This document shows positions 45,435-54,949 of a stretch of 64,000 bases of DNA, in pieces. The stretch spans positions 1 to 64,000 of the forward strand of contig JAJYLB010000018.1 of assembly GCA_021788095.1 (NCBI GenBank), given 5' to 3'. Each line of letters opens with the position of its first letter. Position 1 is the first letter of the stretch. Position numbers and translations under genes: made by a program. The notes under the pieces were generated by a model, which saw only the letters and a program-made list of their open reading frames with translations, did no database searches and had not been told where the DNA came from. This DNA is from Acidobacteriota bacterium. Lineage in GTDB: Bacteria; Acidobacteriota; Terriglobia; Acidiferrales; UBA7541.

Positions 45435-46640
45435 ATGACCGCTGCCGTACGCCCGCAGATGGGCTATCTGCACGACACGCTCGAGGAGCTGAAGTCGCAG
45501 CATCTCCACTTCCACTTGCCGGTGCTCTCGCGGGAGCAGAAAGCCGTCACCGTGGTGGACGGCCGCGAGGCGATCAACCTCAGCTCCAATAACTACCTGG
45601 GCTTGGCGGCCCACCCCAAGCTGCGGCGCGCTGCCATCGACGCGACGCGCAAGTTCGGCGCGGGAACCGCCGCCGTCCGCACGATCGCGGGCACGATGAC
45701 CATTCATTTGGAACTCGAGCAGCAGATCGCCCGATTCAAGCAGACGGAAGCCGCGGTGGTGTTCCAGTCGGGTTTTACCGCCAACGCCGGCACGGTGGCC
45801 GCGGTGCTGGGTAAGGACGATTTGATCGTCTCCGACGAGCTGAATCACGCTTCCATCATCGACGGCTGCCGGCTTTCGAAGGCCACGATCAAGATCTTCC
45901 GCCATCGCGATGTCGAGGATTGCGAGCGGATCCTGAAAGAAACCGAGAATTGGGCCGGCCGGAAATTGCTGATTACCGATGGCGTGTTCTCCATGGATGG
46001 CGACATCGCGCCCCTGCCGCAGTTGTGCGACCTGGCGGAAAAGTACAACTGCATCATGATGGTCGACGACGCGCACTCCTCCGGCGTGCTGGGCCGGGGC
46101 GGCCGCGGCACTATCGATCACTTCCATTGCCACGGCCGCGTGGATATCCAGGTAGGCACGCTGAGCAAGGCCATCGGCTCGATGGGCGGATACGTCTGCG
46201 GGTCGCGCGACCTCGTCGAATTCCTCTACCAGCGCGCCCGCCCGTTCCTCTTTTCCACTTCCCACCCGCCATCGGTCATCGGGGCGTGCCAGGCCGCCTT
46301 GACCATGCTCGAAGCCCCCGAAGGCGAGCGGTTGGTGAAGAAGCTCTGGGCCAACACCAAGTTTTTCAAGCGAGGGTTGAAGCGCCTGGGCTTCGACACC
46401 GGCGCCAGCGAAACCCCCATCACCCCCATCATGGTGGGCGACGCGGCGAAGGCGTTCGAATTCTCCCGCGCCCTCTTCGAAGAAGGGGTCTTCGCGCAAG
46501 CGATCGGCTATCCCACCGTCCCCCAGGGCAAGGCGCGCCTGCGCACCATCGTCACTGCCGCCCACAAACGCAAGGACCTGAATACGGCGCTCGAAACGAT
46601 CGGCCGCGTCGGCCACGCCATGGGCATCGCCGCCGAGTGA
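45435..46640 (+). CDS. kbl: Glycine C-acetyltransferase-like PLP enzyme (Kbl/AOS family)
   Basis: 401 aa from ATG 45435 with AGGAGG upstream. An alpha-oxoamine synthase: NLSSNNYLGLAAHPKLRRAA, GTMTIHLELEQQIA, DELNHASIIDG, VDDAHSSGVLGRGGRG, and the PLP lysine in VGTLSKAIGSMGG. The family condenses amino acids with acyl-CoA. Glycine plus acetyl-CoA (Kbl) is the usual annotation for this clade; 8-amino-7-oxononanoate synthase or serine palmitoyltransferase remain possible. No threonine dehydrogenase gene lies next to it. The stop overlaps the polA GTG by 4 bases. Confidence 0.82.
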   Translation: MTAAVRPQMGYLHDTLEELKSQHLHFHLPVLSREQKAVTVVDGREAINLSSNNYLGLAAHPKLRRAAIDATRKFGAGTAAVRTIAGTMTIHLELEQQIARFKQTEAAVVFQSGFTANAGTVAAVLGKDDLIVSDELNHASIIDGCRLSKATIKIFRHRDVEDCERILKETENWAGRKLLITDGVFSMDGDIAPLPQLCDLAEKYNCIMMVDDAHSSGVLGRGGRGTIDHFHCHGRVDIQVGTLSKAIGSMGGYVCGSRDLVEFLYQRARPFLFSTSHPPSVIGACQAALTMLEAPEGERLVKKLWANTKFFKRGLKRLGFDTGASETPITPIMVGDAAKAFEFSRALFEEGVFAQAIGYPTVPQGKARLRTIVTAAHKRKDLNTALETIGRVGHAMGIAAE

Positions 46641-49252
46641 TCCAGGCGCGCCAACCCCGGCTGTTTCTGATCGACGCCATGGGGTACATCTTCCGCGCGT
46701 TCCACGCGCCGATGGAGCGGCTGCGGAGTCCGGCGGGTGTGCCTACCAAGGTTCCCTACCTTTTCGCCAGCATGCTCCGGCGCCTGGTGAGGGACTGGCA
46801 ACCGGAATACCTCGGCGTCGCCTACGACGTCGCCGCGCCGACCTTTCGCGATCGGCTCTTCGCCGAATACAAAGCCCAGCGGCCGCCCATGCCCGAGGAG
46901 CTGGCCTTGCAGCTTCCCTACGTCCGCCGCTACTGCGAAGCGATGCGCGTAGCCCAGCTCGAATACCCCGGCTTTGAAGCCGACGATGTGATTGGAACGC
47001 TGGCGCGGCAGGCGGCCGAAAAGAAGCTCGACGTCTTCCTAGTCACCAGCGACAAGGACTTCCTGCAACTGGTGGGCGGGCGCATCCGCGTGCTGATCCC
47101 TACGAAAGACGATCGGGTCGTCGACCAAGACGCGGTGAAAGAGCTTCTGGGCGTGCCGCCCGAGTGCGTCGTCGACGTGATGGCGCTGATGGGAGACGCC
47201 ATCGACAACGTGCCGGGAGCGAAAGGAATCGGCGAGAAGGGCGCCCGCGAGCTGATCGTGCAGTTCGGCTCGGTGGAAGCGGCGCTCGCGCGCGCGCAGG
47301 AGGTCGCCAACAAGCGATACCGCGAAGCCTTGCTCGGCCAGCGAGACCAAGTTCTCCTTTCGAAGCAGCTCACCACCATCCATACCGACGTTCCCGTCGC
47401 GCTCGACCTGGATGCGCTGCGCGCTCGCGAGCCCGACGTCGAAGCGCTGCGGCAACTCTACGGGGAACTCGGCTTTTCTTCCTTGCTGCGCGAACTCGCC
47501 CCGCCTGCCCCCCAAGACCACGCCGAATACCTCACCCTCGATTCGCCCGCGGCGCTCGCGGAATTCCTCGCGAAGATTCCCCCGGGACAGGAGTCGGCCC
47601 TGTGGCTCGAAACCGCTCCGGAGGAGGAAGAACCCGGCTACGGCAGCCGAGTCACAAGCGTGGAGGTTTCGGCGCGCGCCGGAAGCGGCGCCGTAGCGCT
47701 GGCCGACGACAAAGGAGCGATGCTCGCGGCGATGGGCGATTGGCTTGCCGACCCGTCGCGCCCGAAAGTCGTGCACGATCCCAAGCTCATCGAGCTGCTG
47801 GCGGGGAAGGAGGGCCGACCGTCGCTCGAAGGCGTGCGCCACGCCGTCGATCTCTATTCCTATCTCTTGCGGCCGGCCACGGCGCGCCATGGGCTCGAAG
47901 AGATCGTGATTCGCCGGCTGAACGTGACGCCGGGCGGGAAGCCCGGCGAACGCGCCGATTACCTTCTCCGGGTGGCGCCGCTGCTCCGCGCCGAAGTCGA
48001 TGAGCAGAAACTCGCCGATGTCTACGACCGAATCGATTTACCCCTGCCGTCCGTGCTGGCCCGCATGGAACGCCATGGCGTGGGAGTCGATCGCGAGGCG
48101 CTCGAAGCCTTTTCCTCGGCCACGGAGGAGGAAATCCACCGGCTCGAACGCCGGATCTACGAAATGGCCGGCTGCGAATTCAACATCCAATCCACGCAGC
48201 AGCTCGGTGAAGTGCTTTTTGACAAGCTGAACCTGCCCGTGCCCAGTCGCCGCGGCAAAGGCAAGGTGCGTTCGACCGCGGCGGACGTGCTCGAGGAGTT
48301 GGCTCCGCTCCATCCCCTCCCCGCGCTCGTGATGGAATACCGGGAATCGGCGAAACTGAAATCCACGTATGCCGACGCGCTGCCGCGGCTGGTGCACCCG
48401 GAAACCGGCCGCATCCATCCGCGATTCAGCCAGACGGGGACGTCCACGGGCCGGCTCAGTTGCTCGAGCCCGAACCTGCAGAACATCCCCGTGCGAACGG
48501 AACTCGGCCGCAAGATTCGCGCGGGATTCGTCGCCGCCGCCGGCTGCCAATTGGTCTCCGCCGATTATTCGCAAATCGAGTTGCGCGTCATGGCGCACCT
48601 TTCCGGCGATCCCGTCCTGACCGCCGCTTTCCAAAGCGGCGAAGACATCCATTCGCGAACGGCGGAGGAGGTCTTTGGGGTTGGCCCGCTGGCGCAGACT
48701 GCCGAGCATCGGCGCGTCGCCAAGGTCATCAATTTCGGGATTCTCTACGGCCTCTCCCCGTTCGGGCTGGCGCGGCAGCTCCAGATCGACCAGAAAGAAG
48801 CGGCCCGGTTCATCGCGAAATACTTCGAACGCTACCAGGGCGTGAAGCGTTGGATCGATCGGCAACTCGAGACGGTGCGGAAGACCGGCTACACGCGTAC
48901 GCTCTTCGGCCGCATCCGCCCGATACCGGAAATCAACGCCACGCAAGCCGCCCTGCGAGGCCTCGCGGAACGCACGGCGCTGAATACGCCTGTTCAGGGC
49001 ACCGCGGCCGATCTGATGAAACTCGCGATGATCGATACGGACCGGCGGCTGGCGGCGGAGAAACTCCGCGCCAGGATGATCCTCCAAGTTCACGACGAAC
49101 TGCTCTTTGAAGTTCCCGATGAGGAGATCCGCGCGCTTCGGAATTTGGCAAGAGAAACGATGGAGCAAGCGCACCCTCTCAAGGTTCCCCTCGCCGTCGA
49201 GGTCAAGAGCGGAAGGAACTGGCGCGACATGGAGCCGATCTTATTGTCCTAG
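46637..49252 (+). CDS. polA: DNA polymerase I, proofreading domain probably inactive
   Basis: 871 aa from GTG 46637, overlapping the previous stop. The 5'-nuclease domain (about 1-290) has LFLIDAMGYIFRAFH, GFEADDVIGTLA, VTSDKDFLQL and the helix-hairpin-helix GAKGIGEKGA. The central 3'-5' exonuclease region is degenerate: DTE of motif I reads WLE, and the motif II Asp is Ile by my alignment to E. coli (KVVHDPKLIELL). The polymerase domain is intact, with motif A DYSQIELRVMAHLSGD, motif B RRVAKVINFGILYGLSPFGL and motif C QVHDELLFEVP. It fills gaps and removes primers. Loss of proofreading is common in PolA of several phyla. Confidence 0.95.
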   Translation: MIQARQPRLFLIDAMGYIFRAFHAPMERLRSPAGVPTKVPYLFASMLRRLVRDWQPEYLGVAYDVAAPTFRDRLFAEYKAQRPPMPEELALQLPYVRRYCEAMRVAQLEYPGFEADDVIGTLARQAAEKKLDVFLVTSDKDFLQLVGGRIRVLIPTKDDRVVDQDAVKELLGVPPECVVDVMALMGDAIDNVPGAKGIGEKGARELIVQFGSVEAALARAQEVANKRYREALLGQRDQVLLSKQLTTIHTDVPVALDLDALRAREPDVEALRQLYGELGFSSLLRELAPPAPQDHAEYLTLDSPAALAEFLAKIPPGQESALWLETAPEEEEPGYGSRVTSVEVSARAGSGAVALADDKGAMLAAMGDWLADPSRPKVVHDPKLIELLAGKEGRPSLEGVRHAVDLYSYLLRPATARHGLEEIVIRRLNVTPGGKPGERADYLLRVAPLLRAEVDEQKLADVYDRIDLPLPSVLARMERHGVGVDREALEAFSSATEEEIHRLERRIYEMAGCEFNIQSTQQLGEVLFDKLNLPVPSRRGKGKVRSTAADVLEELAPLHPLPALVMEYRESAKLKSTYADALPRLVHPETGRIHPRFSQTGTSTGRLSCSSPNLQNIPVRTELGRKIRAGFVAAAGCQLVSADYSQIELRVMAHLSGDPVLTAAFQSGEDIHSRTAEEVFGVGPLAQTAEHRRVAKVINFGILYGLSPFGLARQLQIDQKEAARFIAKYFERYQGVKRWIDRQLETVRKTGYTRTLFGRIRPIPEINATQAALRGLAERTALNTPVQGTAADLMKLAMIDTDRRLAAEKLRARMILQVHDELLFEVPDEEIRALRNLARETMEQAHPLKVPLAVEVKSGRNWRDMEPILLS

Positions 49253-49352
49253 AGGGACTTATTCTGGGAAGGTGCTGGAGGGAGAGGCGCAGTTCTAGAC
49301 CGGCGCACCTATTATCCAATTCGGCACAGTGTTTACTTTACCGTTAATCCTC

Positions 49353-49381
49353 TTGACGCTAACCCCACGAAAGTGTACAGT
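49353..49381 (+). promoter_or_regulatory. Orphan sigma70-type promoter
   Basis: TTGACG at 49353-49358 and TACAGT at 49376-49381, 17-base spacer. No protein gene begins within 600 bases on this strand; a hairpin ends about 115 bases after the expected start. Either the driver of a short RNA or a distant promoter for uvrA. Confidence 0.5.
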
Positions 49382-49387
49382 ACCCGC

Positions 49388-49502
49388 CGTGGTTGAACAC
49401 TACGATTCTCGACACGCAACAGAGATGACTTAGGTCCCCCGTTTGCCCCTCAGGCCCCTCACACCGCCGAGGGTCACAGCACCGCAGGGCTGTGACCCTC
49501 GG
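49388..49502 (+). ncRNA. Candidate small RNA ending in a strong hairpin
   Basis: Inferred from the promoter at 49353-49381 and the hairpin at 49467-49502 (14-bp perfect stem, arms CCGAGGGTCACAGC and its complement, 8-base loop). There is no T-run after the hairpin, so it is not a classical terminator and may instead be a dispersed palindrome. Boundaries are estimates; low confidence. Confidence 0.25.
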
Positions 49503-49711
49503 CCCTCCTCCCGAAGCCGCTGATCTCCGAACCGCGAAGAGTCGCAGGCCGCGGATTTGCGCGGATGTGCGCGGATAGAAGCGAAGAGATTCCTTTGACT
49601 GTTGTTCATTCCTCTGTCGCGGCCGACGGATGATAGGCAGGCACGGCGCCCGCCCACAACCAAAGAAGCACTCCAGGCGGAGCGCATCGGTACCGGTGAC
49701 AGGAGATTGGC

Positions 49712-49783
49712 TGGGGCGGGAGGACTCGAACCTCCACCATCCGCATTAACAGTGCGGTGTCCTACCAATTGGACCACGCCCCA
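49712..49783 (-). tRNA. tRNA-Asn (GUU)
   Basis: 72-nt cloverleaf on the minus strand. Acceptor arms TGGGGCG and CGCCCCA pair over 7 bases; D arm contains AATTGGTAGGAC; the anticodon arm CCGCA-CTGTTAA-TGCGG places GTT at the anticodon; T arm GGAGG-TTCGAGT-CCTCC. The genomic sequence ends in CCA as part of the acceptor stem, so the terminal CCA tail is not separately encoded. Confidence 0.95.
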
Positions 49784-49994
49784 ATGGGAACAAACTCATA
49801 TTGTATACATTCGCGCCCCTCTTCGCAGGCGCTCTTCCGCGCGCTCTTCCGCATAGATGTGCCGCTATTTGCGAACCGACGTGAGCCGGGTCCGCCTTGA
49901 CCGGTTCTTTCGGCGGTTGCTAACGTGGTGGTTTAGTCTGGCCGTATTGCGTCCTTCCGTGGGGAGGACACGTGTAGCGGCTTGCCTTTCTCGG

Positions 49995-52799
49995 ATGCCA
50001 CTCGACCGCATCATCATTCGGGGCGCGCGGCAGCATAACCTGAAAAACGTGAGCCTGGAGATCCCGCGGAAAAGCCTGACGGTGATCACCGGGCTCTCGG
50101 GATCGGGGAAGTCGTCGCTCGCTTTCGACACGATCTACGCCGAAGGGCAGCGGCGCTACGTCGAGTCGCTTTCCGCCTATGCCCGCCAGTTCCTCGATCA
50201 GGTGGAGCGGCCGGACGTCGATTCGATTGAAGGGCTTTCTCCTTCCATCGCCATCGAACAGAAAACCACCGGGCGCTCGCCCCGCTCGACCGTAGGCACC
50301 ATCACCGAAATCTACGATTTCCTCCGCGTCCTCTACAGCGCGATCGGGACGCCGCGCTGCCCCCGCTGCGGCCGCGAGATTTCCCGCCAGTCGGTCGGCC
50401 AGATCGTGCAAGCCATCCTCGCCTTGGAATCCGAAGCGCGCATCATGATTCTGGCGCCGGTCGTGCGCGGGCGGAAAGGCGAATACCGCAAGGAGCTGGG
50501 AAAATTCCTGAGCAGCGGTTTCCTGCGGGCGCGAATCGACGGCGAATTGCGGAATCTGGACGAGCCCATCGCCTTGGACCGTAGAAGAAACCACACCATC
50601 GAAATCGTGGTGGACCGGCTGCTCGTCAAAGCGGGAATCGCCAAGCGGCTCGAGGAGTCGGTGACCACGGCGCTGAAACTGGCTGGAGGGCTGGTCACGG
50701 TAGCCGTGGTGGGCGGGCGGGAGCACGTCTACTCGGAAAAGCTGGCCTGCCCGGATTGCGGGATTTCCGTGCCGCAACTCGAGCCGCGCTCTTTCAGCTT
50801 CAATTCGCCCTACGGCGCGTGCCCCGAGTGCAAGGGGCTCGGCGCGAAATACCAGTTCGATCCCGCGAAAATCGTTGTGGATTGGAGCAAGCCGCTCCTG
50901 GATGGCGGGCTGGGGCCGGGCGCGGGTTCCTCGTACTTGCGCCGTATGCTCGAACTCATGGCGGAAGCCTACGGATTCCAGCTTGCCACTCCCTTCGGGA
51001 AACTGCCTCGGCGGCTGCAGAATTTGATTCTGTACGGAAGCGCCCGCCAGGAGCAGCGGCCTCGCTTTTCCGGGATCATTGGCTATCTCGAAGAAAACCT
51101 CGACTCAGCGGGCACGGATGGCTATCGCGACTGGCTCAACGAGTACATGTCGCCCACGGTGTGCGCAGCGTGTGGCGGGCGGCGCCTGCGCCCGGAAAGC
51201 CTGGCCGTGCGCGTTGGCGGGCTATCCATCGCGGAGTTTGCCGCGCTCTCCACCGAGCAGGCGCGGGTGAAGGTGCGCGAACTGGGGAATCAGCTCGAGG
51301 CCCGGCAGAAGGAGATCGCCGGCCGGCTGCTCAGAGAAGTCGAGGAGCGGCTCGATTTCCTTCTTGCGGTGGGCTTGGGCTACCTGACGCTCGATCGCTC
51401 GGCTTCGACGCTTTCCGGCGGCGAAGCGCAACGGATTCGCCTCGCCACGCAGATTGGCTCGCGCTTGCGCGGCGTGCTCTACGTTCTGGACGAGCCCTCC
51501 ATCGGTCTGCATGCGCGGGACAACGAGCGGTTGCTCGAGGCGCTCGAACGGCTGCGGGACTTGGGAAACACCGTGCTCGTCGTCGAGCACGACGAGCAGA
51601 CGATTCGCCGCGCGAATTTCGTGGTCGACCTCGGACCCGGCGCCGGGCGCGCCGGCGGTTACCTGGTCGCCGCGGGAACGCCGCAGGCCGTCGAGCAGAA
51701 CGCGGAATCGCTCACCGGGCGCTACTTGCGCGGAGACTTGGAGATTCCGGTGCCCGCGCGCCGGCGGTCGCCAAACGGCAAGGAACTGGTCGTCGCCGGC
51801 GCGCGCGCGAATAACCTGAAAAATATCGACGCGCGCTTTCCGCTCGGCTTGCTGATCCTGGTGACCGGGGTTTCGGGCTCGGGCAAATCCACCCTGGTCA
51901 ACGACATTCTCTATCGCGCCCTGGCGCGCAAACTCTACCGGTCGGCCGAGCAGCCCGGCCCGCACCGCGCGCTGCTCGGCGCCGACGCCATCGATAAGGT
52001 CATCGAAATCGACCAGGCGCCCATCGGCCGCACGCCGCGGTCGAATCCCGCCACCTATACCGGCTTGTTCGCCCCTATCCGCGAGCTCTTTGCCATGCTG
52101 CCGGAATCGCGCGAGCGCGGGTATCGACCGGGGCGGTTCAGCTTCAACGTAAAAGGCGGGCGATGCGAGGCGTGCCAGGGCGACGGCCTCCGCCGCATCG
52201 AAATGAATTTCCTGCCCGACGTCTACGTCACCTGCGAAGTGTGCCGGGGCAAGCGCTACAACACCGAGACGCTGGCGGTGCGCTACAAAGGCGCGTCGAT
52301 TTCCGATCTCCTCGAGATGACGGTGGAAGATGCGCTGCCGCTGCTCGAAACGATTCCGGCGATTCGCCAGAAGCTCCAGACGCTGGTGGACGTCGGCCTC
52401 GGCTACCTGCAACTCGGGCAATCGGCGACAACGCTTTCCGGCGGCGAAGCCCAGCGAATCAAATTGACTCGCGAGTTGTCTCGCCGGCAAACGGGCCGCA
52501 CGCTCTACATCCTCGACGAGCCGACCACGGGTCTGCACTTCGACGACGTGAAGAAACTCATGGACGTCTTGAATCGCCTGGTCGATTTGGGCAACACCGT
52601 CCTCGTCATCGAGCACCACATGGACGTCATCAAGCAAGCGGACTGGATCATCGATCTCGGCCCCGATGGCGGCGAAGGCGGCGGGCGAATCGTCGCGGAA
52701 GGCACGCCGGAACACGTGGCGCGGAACAAGCGATCGTGGACCGGCCAGTCGCTCAAACCGGTCCTGACGAACGGCCGAGCCAAAACGGCGGTGAGTTGA
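49995..52799 (+). CDS. uvrA: Excinuclease ABC subunit A
   Basis: 934 aa from ATG 49995; the frame is open for 46 further codons upstream but the family starts at [17 protein letters not shown]. It has two ABC ATPase modules: Walker [11 protein letters not shown] and [10 protein letters not shown], signatures [17 protein letters not shown] and [16 protein letters not shown], Walker [11 protein letters not shown] and [10 protein letters not shown]. Zinc modules: CPDCG...CPEC in the first half and CEAC...CEVC ([11 protein letters not shown]) in the second. It is the damage-recognition protein of nucleotide excision repair; uvrB and uvrC are not in the window. Length matches the family. Confidence 0.97.
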   Translation: MPLDRIIIRGARQHNLKNVSLEIPRKSLTVITGLSGSGKSSLAFDTIYAEGQRRYVESLSAYARQFLDQVERPDVDSIEGLSPSIAIEQKTTGRSPRSTVGTITEIYDFLRVLYSAIGTPRCPRCGREISRQSVGQIVQAILALESEARIMILAPVVRGRKGEYRKELGKFLSSGFLRARIDGELRNLDEPIALDRRRNHTIEIVVDRLLVKAGIAKRLEESVTTALKLAGGLVTVAVVGGREHVYSEKLACPDCGISVPQLEPRSFSFNSPYGACPECKGLGAKYQFDPAKIVVDWSKPLLDGGLGPGAGSSYLRRMLELMAEAYGFQLATPFGKLPRRLQNLILYGSARQEQRPRFSGIIGYLEENLDSAGTDGYRDWLNEYMSPTVCAACGGRRLRPESLAVRVGGLSIAEFAALSTEQARVKVRELGNQLEARQKEIAGRLLREVEERLDFLLAVGLGYLTLDRSASTLSGGEAQRIRLATQIGSRLRGVLYVLDEPSIGLHARDNERLLEALERLRDLGNTVLVVEHDEQTIRRANFVVDLGPGAGRAGGYLVAAGTPQAVEQNAESLTGRYLRGDLEIPVPARRRSPNGKELVVAGARANNLKNIDARFPLGLLILVTGVSGSGKSTLVNDILYRALARKLYRSAEQPGPHRALLGADAIDKVIEIDQAPIGRTPRSNPATYTGLFAPIRELFAMLPESRERGYRPGRFSFNVKGGRCEACQGDGLRRIEMNFLPDVYVTCEVCRGKRYNTETLAVRYKGASISDLLEMTVEDALPLLETIPAIRQKLQTLVDVGLGYLQLGQSATTLSGGEAQRIKLTRELSRRQTGRTLYILDEPTTGLHFDDVKKLMDVLNRLVDLGNTVLVIEHHMDVIKQADWIIDLGPDGGEGGGRIVAEGTPEHVARNKRSWTGQSLKPVLTNGRAKTAVS

Positions 52800-53476
52800 G
52801 CGCGCGGACCCGGCCCGGTAACACAAGCTCCCGAACCCTCGGGACTTGCCTGCCACTTGGGGCCGTTGGCCGGCGAAACCTTGTGAAGGCCGTCTGGGTG
52901 CCCTAGGCACCGTACTTGCGCCTGGGGACTGGGCTTTCGACTCTGTGTAGGCCCGCGAAAGCTCGTGAAAGTCACGCAGATCGCAAAATCCCGCGGGTAG
53001 TTTGGGTGCCCGATCCTTCCGGCGTCCCGAAGCTTCGGGATTGGCTGGAAGAGTCTGTGTGGCAACTGGCATTTCCACAGTTTGTATTTTTCATAGATTC
53101 GCGCAAGTCGTTTGCGGACAACGCACGAAATTTGCGCCAGGGCTGTGGAATTCGCACCTTTTCGCGTTGCCACACAGATTCTGGAAGGGTGTGCCGGGCC
53201 AGAGCGCCAGAGAACGCCCCGAGACCCCCACCCTTGCGAACTGCGCAAGGATGGGGCAACCAAACATTGCCCGGGATTTCGACGCCGACACGGGGTTTGA
53301 TTGGCTGGCCCCATTGCCATCGCGACTTTCGAGCCTGTGCAGCGCTCAAGCTGGGGCGAGATAAAAGCGCACAGTCAGGAACGGCTGTGCTACACCCGCC
53401 GCGGTGACCTGCCCCCTCACGAGCCACGGGCCACGATCCACGGATCCTTGCCACTAGCCACCAGCCACTGCTTTCC
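52800..53476. other. Repeat-rich intergenic region
   Basis: About 680 bases without a gene. It contains palindromes TCCCGAAGCTTCGGGA (53025-53040) and CCTTGCG-AACTG-CGCAAGG (53232-53250), several GGGTGCCC motifs, the inverted copy of the MITE-like element (53048-53183), and a degenerate satellite of CCACTRG-type 7-mers at about 53415-53472. It looks like an accumulation site for small dispersed repeats. Confidence 0.6.
53048..53183 (-). mobile_element. 136-bp MITE-like element, copy B
   Basis: Reverse complement is identical to 34330-34465 over all 136 bases by eye. Same terminal inverted repeats ending in GTGTGGCAAC. Flanks differ immediately outside the core, so the element, not a larger duplication, is shared. 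Confidence 0.8.
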
Positions 53477-53679
53477 TCACTCGTGCCTTAGCGCCACCGT
53501 GGGATCCACTTTCATCGCGCCCCGCGCGGGGAGATATGACGCGGCGGCTACAACCACCGCCAATTGGAAATCTGCTCGATGCGCAAGAGGATCCCATAGC
53601 CGTGCAAGGGGCCGAGCGAGACGGCCTTGAGGATGAGCATATCGAGCGTGCCCTGCAGGAGTCCGAGTTGTTTGTCCAC
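53477..53679 (-). pseudogene. PadR regulator start fused to ADOP permease end (deletion scar)
   Basis: On the minus strand a GTG at 53679 with AGGAGGAA upstream opens a PadR N terminus: LGLLQGTLDMLILKAV, LGPLHGYGILLRIEQIS. At about 53561-53568 the PadR frame ends, and in another frame the text becomes the last residues of an acidobacterial duplicated orphan permease: LAVVVAAASYLPARG, then MKVDPTVALRHE and the stop at 53477. PadR and ADOP genes are normally neighbours, regulator first, with several kb of permease between. I read this as a single deletion that joined the two ends. No functional product is expected. Confidence 0.78.
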
Positions 53680-53689
53680 GGCGGTGTTC

Positions 53690-53708
53690 CTCCTAGATTC
53701 TCTAGGAG
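53690..53708. promoter_or_regulatory. Likely PadR operator (inverted repeat)
   Basis: CTCCTAGA-TTC-TCTAGGAG, perfect 8-bp arms, just upstream of the truncated padR start, with another CCTAGGA nearby at about 53723-53730 and TTGACA (minus strand) beyond it. Matches the autoregulatory sites usually found before PadR-type genes; now an orphan. Confidence 0.55.
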
Positions 53709-53736
53709 TTCACGCCCCCTCCTCCTAGGATGTCAA

Positions 53737-53919
53737 GGAGAGAGAGTGGCCAATGGCGAATGGCCTGTGCCTGGTGGCTGGTCGAGGCAAACAACGGGCC
53801 GCACGGCCCTCCGGCCCAGGGCCACGGGCCACTGGTCACGAGACACGGGTCGCGGGCCAGGGGCCACGGCGGGTCACCAGCCACTTGCCACTGACCGCTA
53901 GCCACTTGTACAGTGACCA
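53737..53919. repeat. Degenerate 7-bp satellite (GGCCACT/CCACTRG type)
   Basis: Runs of imperfect 7-mers such as GGCCACGGGCCACTGGTCAC and CCAGCCACTTGCCACTGACC fill most of this span. A similar stretch occurs at about 53415-53472 on the other side of the PadR/ADOP scar. Low-complexity, non-coding in my view, although one frame runs open through it. Confidence 0.6.
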
Positions 53920-53926
53920 ACGGAAC

Positions 53927-54949
53927 ATGCCCAGCCGCTACGACCTCGTCCCGCTGGAATTCGATCGGCTGCACCGATTCCCGCTTTCGGAACTTCCGGG
54001 GAAAGTCAGCGTCCGGCAGTTTGGGAAGCCGTGGAGCGGCGTGCGTGCGGTAAGCCGTTTTCTCGATACCCTGCCGCGCATACTCGGGGCGCAGGACCTT
54101 CGGGAAATCGTTCGGGCGGTCGTGAAGGCGCGGCGGGGACGCCGCGCGATTGTTTGGGGCATCGGCGGCCACGTCATCAAAGTGGGCCTGGGGCCGGTGC
54201 TGGGGGATTTGATTGCGCGGGGGTATGTTTCCGGGCTGGCGATGAACGGCGCGGCGCTGGTCCACGACCTCGAGATCGCGCTGGCGGGAAAAACTTCCGA
54301 GGATGTGGAAGCGCGATTAGGAAGAGGCCGATTCGGCATGGCGGAAGATACCGGCCGGTACGCGAACGACATCGCGCGAGAAGCTTGCCGGGACGGTATC
54401 GGGATGGGGGAAGCCGCAGGGCGGTTTCTCGGCGGGCTCGCCCGATTCGGGCGTGCCCGAGTCGGGCGAGGGAGAGCGCGGTACCCGGGACAGAGCGTTC
54501 TGGTGGCGGCGTATCGCGCGCGCGTGCCCGTCACGGTTCACTTGGCCATCGGCACCGACACGCCGCACATGCATCCCTCGGCCGACGGCGCGGCTCTTGG
54601 CGAAGCTTCGTTGCGCGACTTCCGGCTTTTCTGCGCTTTGGTGCGGAAGATGCAGCCGGGTGGCTTGTACCTGAATTGGGGTTCAGCGGTGGTTTTGCCC
54701 GAAGTATTCTTGAAAGCGGTTACCGCCGTCCGCAATCTGGGTGTTCCTCTGCGGCCGATTACCACCGCCAATTTCGATTTCCTCCAACACTATCGCGGGC
54801 GCGAGAACGTGGTGCGGCGGCCCACGCGCGAAGGCGGCTCGCGGGGTTACGCGGTGACCGGCCATCATGAGATCCTGCTGCCGCTCGTAGCGGCGGCGCT
54901 TGCCGAAGCCGATCGAGGCCGCGGGAAGCGTCTCAGGAAGCAACGATGA
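53927..54949 (+). CDS. Conserved protein with GGHVIKVGLGP motif, function unknown
   Basis: 340 aa from ATG 53927; the open frame to the left is satellite repeat. Characteristic blocks: IVWGIGGHVIKVGLGPVL, GLAMNGAALVHDLEIALAGKTSEDVE, RFGMAEDTGRY, VTVHLAIGTDTPHMHP, LNWGSAVVLPEVFLKAV and TANFDF. The alpha/beta pattern with Gly-rich turns and buried acidic/His residues suggests an enzyme, distantly like deoxyhypusine-synthase folds, but I cannot name it. The stop overlaps the CPBP protease start (ATGA), so the two are co-translated. Confidence 0.75.
   Translation: MPSRYDLVPLEFDRLHRFPLSELPGKVSVRQFGKPWSGVRAVSRFLDTLPRILGAQDLREIVRAVVKARRGRRAIVWGIGGHVIKVGLGPVLGDLIARGYVSGLAMNGAALVHDLEIALAGKTSEDVEARLGRGRFGMAEDTGRYANDIAREACRDGIGMGEAAGRFLGGLARFGRARVGRGRARYPGQSVLVAAYRARVPVTVHLAIGTDTPHMHPSADGAALGEASLRDFRLFCALVRKMQPGGLYLNWGSAVVLPEVFLKAVTAVRNLGVPLRPITTANFDFLQHYRGRENVVRRPTREGGSRGYAVTGHHEILLPLVAAALAEADRGRGKRLRKQR

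Larger units (their letters stand above)
49253..49711. other. Intergenic between polA and tRNA-Asn
   Basis: 459 bases without a protein gene. Holds a good promoter (49353-49381) and a perfect 14-bp stem hairpin (49467-49502), both listed separately. The part from about 49505 to 49700 shows nothing I can name. Confidence 0.5.

Noticed and set aside
45920-46636. Upstream extension of the polA frame
   Set aside because: Lies inside the kbl-like gene in another frame; low-complexity translation. GTG 46637 with stop/start overlap fits the family start.
51222-53078. 618-codon minus-strand frame opposite uvrA
   Set aside because: Shadow of uvrA; no family features, runs into repeat DNA.
53536-53901. 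Plus-strand open frame through the PadR scar and satellite
   Set aside because: The translation follows repeat DNA and the minus strand carries the recognisable PadR/ADOP remnants.
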